Positions 5,533 through 12,091 of a stretch of DNA of 12,880 nucleotides are shown piece after piece (within the stretch, counting starts at the first letter, position 1; each line of letters starts with the position of its first letter). Source of the stretch: Clostridia bacterium (GTDB lineage Bacteria; Bacillota_A; Clostridia; Lachnospirales; Lachnospiraceae); contig JAAYYM010000047.1 in NCBI GenBank assembly GCA_012515365.1, forward strand, positions 1-12,880, in the 5' to 3' direction. The notes below the pieces were generated by a model. It was not told the origin of the DNA and did no database searches. It was given only the letters and a program-made list of their open reading frames with translations. Position numbers and translations under genes: made by a program.

Positions 5533-6063
5533 TCAGATTTGGTCGCCTAACATAATAGTCATCAGTTCCATGAGCCTATCCATCTGGGATGTCAGATAAA
5601 GATAGCCACATAAAGCCTCTAATCCGGTAGCTTTTCGATAATCTATTACAGTTGCATGTTTAGCGGTTGTATAGGATTTGGCATTTCGTCCCCTGCGATA
5701 AACCGCTGTTTCTTCCTCTGTTAAGTGTTCTTGAATCCGATCAGCAATCTCAGCCTGTGCCTGTGCATTGACCCATTTAGTCACTTTCTTATGCAGTTTA
5801 TTTGCAGCACAGTTTCCCCGCCCTACAATGACTGTTTTCAAAATCAAATCAAAAATACTATCACCTACATAAGCAAGTGTCAGTGGAGAATATGCATCAA
5901 TATTGGCAGGTTTTACCTCAAATGCCTCATTGATCATATGAATCAGCTGCCCATTTTCAATGTGATCACAGCACATTTGATGGTCACTGTTCCAGTCAGT
6001 GTGTTTATCATTTTGGGAGGCATTTGTATGTTCTGCATCCTGTAATTCTAGTTTTTCTTCCAT
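5533..6063 (-). CDS. mrnC: Mini-ribonuclease III
   Basis: An RNase III-type endonuclease without a double-stranded RNA-binding domain; in Bacillus it matures 23S rRNA. The catalytic core is residues ~43-176. YSPLTLAYVGDSIFDL holds the active-site aspartate (Asp68), and HATVIDYRKATGLEALCGYL holds the second acidic site (Glu149). The protein is 176 aa, longer than the usual 130-145, because of a ~42-residue polar N-terminal extension rich in His, Asp and Asn with CC at 31-32. AAGGAG lies 5 nt upstream of ATG 6063, supporting the long start; ATG at residue 43 is an alternative. It overlaps cysS by 16 nt. Confidence 0.93.
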   Translation of the reverse strand: MEEKLELQDAEHTNASQNDKHTDWNSDHQMCCDHIENGQLIHMINEAFEVKPANIDAYSPLTLAYVGDSIFDLILKTVIVGRGNCAANKLHKKVTKWVNAQAQAEIADRIQEHLTEEETAVYRRGRNAKSYTTAKHATVIDYRKATGLEALCGYLYLTSQMDRLMELMTIMLGDQI

Positions 6064-7460
6064 TTTACTCCTTCACGTGTGTCTTCGAGAACAATTCCTT
6101 TCTCTAACAGCATATCACGAATTTCATCAGCACGTTTAAAATTTTTATCCTTTCTGGCAGTCTGTCGTTCTGCGATCAGTTTTTCGATTTCTTCATCCAG
6201 AATTTCTTCCTTTTTCGCTGTATTGAGTCCAAGTATATCTGTCAAAGCCACCATTTTCTGCTTCATTTCCATTAAGGCTGCTTTGGAGTGTCTCTCATCA
6301 AAATGTGTGTTACTGTACTTAACCATCTCAAATACGGCTGCAATGGCATCTGCTGTATTAATATCATCATCCATTGCATCATTAAATTTCTTTGTATACT
6401 GGTCTGCTGCTCCTAACAAACTCTGTTCATCCGCACTTATATCTCCGGTTTCAGATTTCTGCTGTATCAGATCATCCAGACGCTGCACTGCTGTCGTGAT
6501 ACGTTCTAAAGAATTCTTTGCTGATTCCATCAGCTCTGCACTAAAGTTAATCGGACTTCTGTAGTGCGCATTCAGCATAAAGAAACGAAGCACCTGCAGA
6601 TCATATTTCTCACTGATATCACGAACAGTCAGGAAATTTCCAAGAGACTTGCTCATTTTTTTGTTATCAATATTTAAAAATGCATTATGGAGCCAGTAAC
6701 GTGCAAACTCCTTTCCGTTGGCTGCTTCACTCTGCGCAATTTCATTCTCATGATGAGGAAAGATCAAATCCTCTCCACCTGCATGGATATCGATTTCTTC
6801 ACCTAAATATTTTTTGCTCATGACAGAGCATTCAATATGCCATCCCGGGCGTCCGTTACACCATGGAGATTCCCAATATGGTTCATTTTCCTTCTTTGGT
6901 TTCCATAATACAAAATCAAGAGAATCCTCTTTCTGATCTTCCCCTGATACGAGGAGTGAACGATTTCCCCCACGCAGGTCATCCAGATTTTTATGCGAAA
7001 GTTTTCCATAATCCTTGAATTTCCTGGTTCTAAAATATACGGTACCGTCGTCCGCCTTATAAGCATAGCCCTTTTCAACAAGCGTTTCGATCATCTCGAT
7101 CATTCCGCAGATTTCCTCTGTTGCCTTAGGATGAACAGTTGCAGGCTTTACATTAAGCCCTTCCATATCCTTTTTACATTCTTCAATGTAGCGTTGTGAT
7201 ACTGTATTGGCATCAATTCCTTCTTCGATTGCTTTTTTGATAATTCTGTCATCTACATCCGTAAAATTGCTGACATAATTAACTTCATACCCCTTATGCT
7301 CCATGTATCTGCGCGCCGTGTCAAACACGATCATCGGTCTTGCATTTCCGATGTGGATCAAGTTATAGACAGTGGGTCCACATACATACATCTTTACCTT
7401 TCCAGGCTCAATTGGTACAAATTCCTCTTTTCTCTTCGATAACGTATTATACAGTTTCAT
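6048..7460 (-). CDS. cysS: Cysteinyl-tRNA synthetase
   Basis: A class I aminoacyl-tRNA synthetase that charges tRNA-Cys in the cytoplasm. It is 470 aa, the normal length. The HIGH motif is HIGN (36-39) and KMSKS is at 268-272. The zinc ligands that exclude serine are present as Cys27, Cys211, His236 and Glu240. TDVDDRIIKKA (67-77) and WHIECSVMS are family signatures. Its ATG overlaps the cysE stop (ATGA), with GGAGAG 8 nt upstream inside cysE. Its transcript starts with a tRNA-Cys T-box, so it is induced when its own product, charged tRNA-Cys, is scarce. Confidence 0.98.
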   Translation of the reverse strand: MKLYNTLSKRKEEFVPIEPGKVKMYVCGPTVYNLIHIGNARPMIVFDTARRYMEHKGYEVNYVSNFTDVDDRIIKKAIEEGIDANTVSQRYIEECKKDMEGLNVKPATVHPKATEEICGMIEMIETLVEKGYAYKADDGTVYFRTRKFKDYGKLSHKNLDDLRGGNRSLLVSGEDQKEDSLDFVLWKPKKENEPYWESPWCNGRPGWHIECSVMSKKYLGEEIDIHAGGEDLIFPHHENEIAQSEAANGKEFARYWLHNAFLNIDNKKMSKSLGNFLTVRDISEKYDLQVLRFFMLNAHYRSPINFSAELMESAKNSLERITTAVQRLDDLIQQKSETGDISADEQSLLGAADQYTKKFNDAMDDDINTADAIAAVFEMVKYSNTHFDERHSKAALMEMKQKMVALTDILGLNTAKKEEILDEEIEKLIAERQTARKDKNFKRADEIRDMLLEKGIVLEDTREGVKWKKN

Positions 7461-8161
7461 ATTGTTTTCTCTCCTCTGTTATGATCTTCATAATGGAACC
7501 CTTTTTTGATTTCCTTAATTTCATTTTCCATATCAATCAGCCTGTTGGTCAATGCAGTATTTGTCTGCTGCAGACTGAACAGTTCTTCTTTGACCGGATC
7601 AGGCAGATCTGTTTGATTCATATTTTCTCTGGGCAGTGCCTGATCTGCACGTTTTACAACTCGTCCGGGTACTCCTACGACAGTCGAGTTCGGCGGCACC
7701 TCTTCTAAGACAACAGAACCTGCTCCGATTTTTGAATTCTCACCTATTGTAAATGATCCCAACACCTTGGCACCGGCACTGATCATTACATTATCATGGA
7801 TGGTTGGATGTCTCTTTCCATGCTCTTTACCCGTACCGCCTAATGTCACACCTTGATATAGGGTGACATTGTTCCCAATGATGGTTGTTTCACCTATTAT
7901 AACACCATTTCCATGGTCAATAAAGAAACCTTCTCCAATACATGCTCCCGGATGAATTTCGATTCCTGTTTTTCGAACCGCTCTCTGCGAAATCCATCGT
8001 GCGAGAAAATAATGCCCCTTTTGGTAAAGACGATGTGCAATTCTATAATGATACATCACCTTAAAGCTTGGGTATAAAAACACTTCCATATTGGAATGAA
8101 TTGCCGGATCACGTTCCCTTATGATCTTAATCTCATTCTTCACATCCTGGATTATTCCCAT
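7457..8161 (-). CDS. cysE: Serine O-acetyltransferase
   Basis: The enzyme makes O-acetylserine from serine and acetyl-CoA, the carbon skeleton for cysteine. The 234-aa protein is the short bacterial form. Residues ~65-170 form left-handed hexapeptide repeats (IGEGFFIDHGNGVIIGETTI), with active-site His83 and His118 (GKRHPTI). The C-terminal 50 residues include a heptad-like stretch around 190-220, probably a short coiled coil; this tail differs from the short tail used for CysK binding in enterics. GGAGGG lies 6 nt before the ATG. It is the first gene of the operon behind the T-box and overlaps cysS by 4 nt, joining precursor supply with tRNA charging. Confidence 0.96.
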   Translation of the reverse strand: MGIIQDVKNEIKIIRERDPAIHSNMEVFLYPSFKVMYHYRIAHRLYQKGHYFLARWISQRAVRKTGIEIHPGACIGEGFFIDHGNGVIIGETTIIGNNVTLYQGVTLGGTGKEHGKRHPTIHDNVMISAGAKVLGSFTIGENSKIGAGSVVLEEVPPNSTVVGVPGRVVKRADQALPRENMNQTDLPDPVKEELFSLQQTNTALTNRLIDMENEIKEIKKGFHYEDHNRGEKTI

Positions 8162-8260
8162 CCTAATCCCTCCATTTAGATATTTGACTCAGCCAATTAC
8201 AAAACTCACCATCTTCTGAAAGATTTTGTGAATTCACATAAAATGAGTAAGGGGTCAAAT

Positions 8261-8293
8261 AAAAAAACTCCCTCTCCTTTCAGAGACGAAGTT
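8261..8293 (-). terminator. T-box attenuator terminator
   Basis: On the minus strand AACTTCGTCTCT pairs with GGAGAGGGAGTT around a GAAA tetraloop (12 positions, one G-G mismatch and two wobbles), followed by seven T residues. Its left arm is also the right arm of the antiterminator at 8282-8310, so the two folds exclude each other. Confidence 0.9.
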
Positions 8294-8499
8294 ATTTCGT
8301 TATCCACTCTAACAAGCGTTTGTACTTAACGCGCACATACACGGATTCGGATACTGTACGACCTGTCATTCCCCGAATCGACTCCCGGATGCACTTTCAA
8401 ATCTTTGAAATCAAGTCTGCTTCCAGTCGATGGCAAACTCTCTCTGCGATTTCAGTTTAGATTTTACTCTTTCCGTTCCCAGCCTTTTCATGTTTAATT
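8261..8499 (-). promoter_or_regulatory. T-box leader responding to tRNA-Cys
   Basis: The ~240-nt leader before cysE has the parts of a T-box riboswitch. Stem I features include CAGAGAG and CTGGAAGC. A candidate specifier triplet TGC (complement of 8391-8393) is followed by the usual A and sits between paired segments. The antiterminator at 8282-8310 reads AGAG, bulge TGGATA, ACGAA/TTCGT helix, then CTCT. The bulge UGGA would pair with UCCA, the 3' end expected of tRNA-Cys with discriminator U. Specifier and bulge thus agree on cysteine. Uncharged tRNA-Cys would stabilise the antiterminator and allow transcription of cysE-cysS and perhaps downstream genes. The left boundary of stem I is approximate. 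Confidence 0.88.
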
Positions 8500-8505
8500 G
8501 ATTCT

Positions 8506-8534
8506 ATTCTAATATGATTCTTAAAACATGTCAA
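8506..8534 (-). promoter_or_regulatory. Sigma-A promoter of the cysE-cysS operon
   Basis: On the minus strand -35 TTGACA (8529-8534) and -10 TAGAAT (8506-8511) are 17 nt apart, so transcription starts at about 8499, at the 5' edge of the T-box leader. Two 17-nt direct repeats lie immediately upstream of the -35. Confidence 0.88.
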
Positions 8535-8536
8535 TC

Positions 8537-8576
8537 CACAATCCTCTGACATACCAGCACACAATCCTCTGACATA
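8537..8576. repeat. Two exact 17-nt direct repeats upstream of the cysE promoter
   Basis: CACAATCCTCTGACATA occurs at 8537-8553 and 8560-8576, 23 nt apart (about two helical turns), with a shorter echo CACAATCTT at 8581. The first copy ends 3 bp from the -35 box. This placement suits an activator or repressor binding in tandem, but no regulator is known here. Confidence 0.7.
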
Positions 8577-8604
8577 TTCACACAATCTTAAAAAGACCTG
8601 CCAC

Positions 8605-8630
8605 TAACCGTATACATTCTCACACAGTTA
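8605..8630 (-). terminator. Possible weak terminator after ispF
   Basis: On the minus strand TAACTGTGTG pairs with TATACGGTTA over 10 positions, three of them G-T wobbles, with a 6-nt loop. A TCTTTTT run follows only about 10 nt later. The spacing is not ideal, so some read-through into the cysE leader is possible. Confidence 0.35.
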
Positions 8631-8643
8631 ATCGCATCTGTTT

Positions 8644-9204
8644 TTATTGATGCGGGCACTTCTTGCAGCCTTCACAGGTAGCGCATGGACTCTGCACCAT
8701 ATCCTCTGTACAAACTGCTTCACTGTAATTGACCGGCTGACTCAACAGACAGATTGCCTGTGAGCTGATACCTTCGCCTTGTCCGGTAAAACCCAGTCCT
8801 TCTTCTGTTGTTGCCTTTACATTTACCTGCTCTGTTTCCAGAGAAAGGGCATTTGCTATATTCTCACGCATCTGATCAATGTATGGTCGCATTTTAGGAG
8901 CCTGAGCTATAATAGTCGCGTCAATGTTATCAATAAAGAATCTGTTATCTTCTAACAGACGTCCTACTTCCTTCAGCAGTTCAATACTTGAAATCCCTTT
9001 GTATTTTGGATCTGTATCCGGGAAATGTTTTCCGATATCGCCCAGTGCAGCCGCGCCCAGCAATGCGTCCATAATGGCATGAACCAGCACATCTGCATCA
9101 GAATGCCCCAACAGTCCCTTTTCATAGGGAATTTGAACCCCGCCCATGATAAGTGCCCTCTCCGGTACCAGTTTATGTACATCATATCCCATTCCTATTC
9201 GCAT
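8644..9204 (-). CDS. ispF: 2-C-methyl-D-erythritol 2,4-cyclodiphosphate synthase with Cys-rich tail
   Basis: The enzyme cyclises CDP-methylerythritol 2-phosphate with loss of CMP in the MEP isoprenoid pathway; it works as a trimer in the cytoplasm. Residues 1-158 match the family: metal ligands Asp8 and His10 (GYDVHKL), His42 in [25 protein letters not shown], and the C-terminal [21 protein letters not shown] lies 8 nt before the ATG. The normal protein is ~155-160 aa; this one has 186, with a tail holding Cys165, Cys174, Cys177, Cys180 and Cys183 ([10 protein letters not shown]). Such CxxC series usually bind zinc or an Fe-S cluster. It follows mrp by 23 nt and is probably co-transcribed with it. 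Confidence 0.95.
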   Translation of the reverse strand: MRIGMGYDVHKLVPERALIMGGVQIPYEKGLLGHSDADVLVHAIMDALLGAAALGDIGKHFPDTDPKYKGISSIELLKEVGRLLEDNRFFIDNIDATIIAQAPKMRPYIDQMRENIANALSLETEQVNVKATTEEGLGFTGQGEGISSQAICLLSQPVNYSEAVCTEDMVQSPCATCEGCKKCPHQ

Positions 9205-9227
9205 GCTATTATCTCCATTCGTTCTTC

Positions 9228-10064
9228 TTATATTTCTATCGATTTACAAAACTCTTCCATAAATGCATGATCCGCAGTCTCTACCATACCTGCATCGCAC
9301 TTAAGTGCCAGATCCGGATTGATCGGAATACGGACGATTTTTTCAATTCCATATTCTGCAGCTACTTCTTCCAGATGGCTCTGTCCGAAAATATAGTGTT
9401 TGTTGTGACAATCCGGACATTCAAAATATGACATATTCTCTACGAGTCCCAACACCGGAATATCCATCATTCCTGCCATATTAACCGCCTTTTTAACAAT
9501 CATGGATACCAGTTCCTGTGGTGAAGTAACGACGACGATTCCATCTACAGGAAGTGACTGAAATACCGTCAGTGGAACATCTCCTGTTCCCGGAGGCATA
9601 TCTACAAACATATAGTCTACATCATCCCATACTACATCTGAATAAAACTGTTTTACAGTGTTTGCAATGATCGGACCTCTCCATACAACAGGGTCTGTAT
9701 CATTCTCCAACAACAAATTAACCGACATGATCTTTGTTCCGTTTGCTGATGTTTTTGGATAAATCCCCTTTTCATCTGAACTTACTTTTCCATGAACGCC
9801 AAACATTTTTGGAATCGAAGGGCCTGTGATGTCTGCATCCAGAATGGCTGTCTGATATCCCGCCTGCTGCATGCTGACCGCAAGTGCCGATGTTACCATT
9901 GATTTGCCGACACCACCCTTTCCACTTACAACAGCAATCACTTTTTTTACATTGGAAAAAGGATTTGCATCCGCCAGAAAACTTTCCTTTCGCGAATCAC
10001 AGTTTTCCTTGCATGAATTGCAGTCATGTGTGCATGACTCATTGTTTTCATTTACTTCACTCAT
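9228..10064 (-). CDS. mrp: Mrp/ApbC/NBP35-type Fe-S cluster carrier P-loop ATPase
   Basis: A cytoplasmic MinD-like ATPase that carries or transfers Fe-S clusters to other proteins. The Walker A motif GKGGVGKS is at 48-55, [10 protein letters not shown] follows, and MPPGTGD is the switch region. CPDC at 216-219 is the conserved pair that holds the bridging cluster in a dimer. The N-terminus has four extra cysteines, Cys11, Cys15, Cys18 and Cys22 ([12 protein letters not shown]), reminiscent of the N-terminal cluster site of NBP35. I choose ATG 10064 (278 aa) because GGAG is 9 nt upstream; the frame is open further to 10100. Only 77 nt separate this start from the stop of the acyltransferase gene, and I see no clear promoter there, so its transcription may begin further upstream. 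Confidence 0.93.
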   Translation of the reverse strand: MSEVNENNESCTHDCNSCKENCDSRKESFLADANPFSNVKKVIAVVSGKGGVGKSMVTSALAVSMQQAGYQTAILDADITGPSIPKMFGVHGKVSSDEKGIYPKTSANGTKIMSVNLLLENDTDPVVWRGPIIANTVKQFYSDVVWDDVDYMFVDMPPGTGDVPLTVFQSLPVDGIVVVTSPQELVSMIVKKAVNMAGMMDIPVLGLVENMSYFECPDCHNKHYIFGQSHLEEVAAEYGIEKIVRIPINPDLALKCDAGMVETADHAFMEEFCKSIEI

Positions 10065-10141
10065 TACATTCATCTCCATTATCATATTATGTACCATCAT
10101 ATCATATTTATACGATTGATAGCTATGCTTTATGAAACATC

Positions 10142-11203
10142 TTAGCTGTTCTTTATAAAACGATCCGACAAATTTTTCACCAAACCATTGACGATCTGTT
10201 CTTCTTTTTCCGCCAAACGTTCTTCTATTTTTCCAAAAATTGCGCTGCGAAACTGATCAATCAAGATACAGACTACCATAACTACCAATGCATATCCCAT
10301 GCATACAAGCGGTAAAACATTCGTTCCCAGATAATCTTCGATATGAAATGACAGTCCCAACACATATCGTACAGCTTCCTCCATCACATAAATAGCGAGT
10401 ACACTGCCGGTCAATGTATTAAGCAGCGTGCTGCGGATATGGATTTCACGGAAAAATAAGAATACGGTAACGGCGATCCCAAGTGTGAGTAACGTACAGT
10501 CACGCGTAAAAGGTGCACTCACTCCATTTCCACCGCGCGCCAGTGTCAACATGGTATTCAGAAACAATGCTACTGACACAAACAGCATAAAACAAAGAAA
10601 AATCTTTCTTTTTTTATAAGAAGAAGCTCCGTAAACAGCAAGATAACGTCCTATCAAATAGGCGATGGTCATATGTATCATGCCTTTTCCACTATCCATT
10701 ACAATATCATGAAGCGTGAGCATGGGAATGACACAAAAAATAATGACCGAAGTGATCAATAATCGCCGAAACTGCTTTTGTTCCAACTTTTCCGGGATCT
10801 GATTAATCCATGGGCTTAACAGACATAAAATGAAATAGCAGGTGATAAACCAATATTTATTAAATAATACCGGAAATACCGCACTCAGGATTTTCATAAA
10901 GCCCATTTGTTCACCAAAACAAGCAAATATAATCAATCCTATCAGTGAATAGAATACGACCATATAATCAAGTTTTATTAGCTTTGCAATGCGAAGCCTG
11001 ATTCCAAAGTAACCGGAAATCAAAATAAAAATAGTCACACAGGAATTAAATAAGGTATTGATCAACACACCAAAGACTAAATCTGTTCCCTTGGCAGTTG
11101 TGTAGACTGTTCCATAAATGTGCATGACAATAATGCCAAATATACAGCATAAACGTAACAGCTCATAAGAGGATTCTCTGTTTTTTCTTTCGTAAGTATT
11201 CAT
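10142..11203 (-). CDS. Acyltransferase family 3 membrane protein
   Basis: A 353-aa integral membrane protein with about ten predicted membrane helices. It fits the acyltransferase-3 family (OafA/WecH-like), which acetylates or otherwise acylates surface polysaccharides, peptidoglycan or lipids. The N-terminal signature RESSYELLRLCCIFGIIVMH, with Arg17 and His28 in the first helix, matches the family's R...H motif. A charged C-terminal tail (about 320-353, rich in Glu/Lys) lies in the cytoplasm and is unusual for the minimal family form. The gene starts 3 nt after the stop of the HPt-domain gene, so they share a transcript. The acceptor is unknown. Confidence 0.82.
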   Translation of the reverse strand: MNTYERKNRESSYELLRLCCIFGIIVMHIYGTVYTTAKGTDLVFGVLINTLFNSCVTIFILISGYFGIRLRIAKLIKLDYMVVFYSLIGLIIFACFGEQMGFMKILSAVFPVLFNKYWFITCYFILCLLSPWINQIPEKLEQKQFRRLLITSVIIFCVIPMLTLHDIVMDSGKGMIHMTIAYLIGRYLAVYGASSYKKRKIFLCFMLFVSVALFLNTMLTLARGGNGVSAPFTRDCTLLTLGIAVTVFLFFREIHIRSTLLNTLTGSVLAIYVMEEAVRYVLGLSFHIEDYLGTNVLPLVCMGYALVVMVVCILIDQFRSAIFGKIEERLAEKEEQIVNGLVKNLSDRFIKNS

Positions 11204-11206
11204 AGA

Positions 11207-11818
11207 TTATCTGTCCTGTTTCATTGCGATTTCTAAAAGTTTTTTCGTCGAATTCGATGCTGCTGCGTATTCAAACTCATCAACCTGCTGTTCTAAGAGC
11301 TTCATGAGCATATATTCTTCTTCCTGATAGTGAAACTTCCATAAGGCGTCTACCAGTCTGGCTGCACCATCTGAATCGAACGAATCAAGTCTCTGGATCA
11401 GTTCCTTTAGGAGTGCTATCACTTTTTTATGATCTGTCTGCGTCCCCGGCTGATGTTCCTTCTCTTTGATAAAAATCTGCATTTGTTCCTGCAGTACAGC
11501 AAGCTTTTCCAAAAAAGGATCTATTAATTGACTAATTCGGTCTATATCTTTTTGAACTGCACATTCCTCAAGCTCTCTTGCTCTTTGAAACATTTCCATT
11601 GCTCCAATTGCCTTTGAATTGCTCTTTAGCGTATGCACTTCTATCATCAATTGCTTCATATCCTGTCTGTCAAGGCATTCCCTGATTTTCTGTTCACGGA
11701 TCGGCAGTTTTTTTACATAAGTCTCTAAAAGTTCGCGATACAGTTCATCTTCAGGTATGAATTCCTTTCCTGCGAAATAGTCAATTTCTTTGATTGACTC
11801 AAGTTCATCCTGTAACAT
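11207..11818 (-). CDS. HPt (histidine phosphotransfer) domain protein
   Basis: A 203-aa all-helical protein. Residues ~5-105 resemble a histidine phosphotransfer domain: VHTLKSNSKAIGA holds the phospho-accepting His62, and ELEECA follows as in other HPt domains. HPt proteins pass phosphate between a sensor kinase and a response regulator. The C-terminal half (~120-203) resembles the helical segment that follows HPt domains in hybrid sensor kinases, so this may be a kinase C-terminus living as a free protein. I choose ATG 11818, with GGAG 8 nt upstream, over the TTG at 11836. No kinase or receiver gene is nearby; the coupled gene is a membrane acyltransferase. The link between them is unknown. 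Confidence 0.8.
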   Translation of the reverse strand: MLQDELESIKEIDYFAGKEFIPEDELYRELLETYVKKLPIREQKIRECLDRQDMKQLMIEVHTLKSNSKAIGAMEMFQRARELEECAVQKDIDRISQLIDPFLEKLAVLQEQMQIFIKEKEHQPGTQTDHKKVIALLKELIQRLDSFDSDGAARLVDALWKFHYQEEEYMLMKLLEQQVDEFEYAAASNSTKKLLEIAMKQDR

Positions 11819-11853
11819 CGTCTTCACTCCATACAATTAATGCTTCCGGTACT

Positions 11854-11862
11854 AGTATAACA
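11854..11862 (-). promoter_or_regulatory. Extended -10 promoter of the HPt-acyltransferase unit
   Basis: On the minus strand TGTTATACT gives a strong -10 (TATACT, 11854-11859) with the extended TG element. The -35 candidate TGGAAT, 16 nt upstream, is weak, as is usual when TGn is present. The start would be about 30 nt before the ATG. Confidence 0.65.
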
Positions 11863-12000
11863 TATATAGAACAAAATTCCAGTAAAGCAGCAGATTTCAC
11901 AGAAGATTTTCATATCACCTACACAGAAACATAATCATGGAAACTTGTGCATCCATTTGGAAAGTCAGGTAATGATTTTGGTAATTAAGTGCAAATGGGC

Positions 12001-12028
12001 TTTTCATTTTAGTCAGATGCGTTATGCT
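12001..12028 (+). promoter_or_regulatory. Weak candidate promoter of the right-edge membrane protein gene
   Basis: TTTTCA (12001-12006) and TATGCT (12023-12028) are 16 nt apart, each matching consensus at four of six positions. The 11863-12091 divergent spacer otherwise shows no strong promoter, terminator or RNA gene. Confidence 0.3.
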
Positions 12029-12091
12029 GTAACAGAAGCGTGATTGTATTTCATGATCACTCATCTAAACATTTCAGGAGGAAAGTAAAAA

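Noticed and set aside
6079..6564. 161-codon plus-strand frame opposite cysS
   Set aside because: Antisense shadow: a Ser/Ile/Phe-rich sequence typical of reversed charged helices.
7340..7708. 122-codon plus-strand frame across the cysE-cysS junction
   Set aside because: Antisense to two confirmed genes and lacks a ribosome binding site.
10065..10141. Promoter for mrp
   Set aside because: TATAAA and TATGAT words are present, but no -35 at acceptable spacing has more than three matches.
11953..11998. Inverted repeat CCATTTG/CAAATGG in the divergent spacer
   Set aside because: Only 7 bp with a 32-nt loop; expected by chance in AT-rich sequence.
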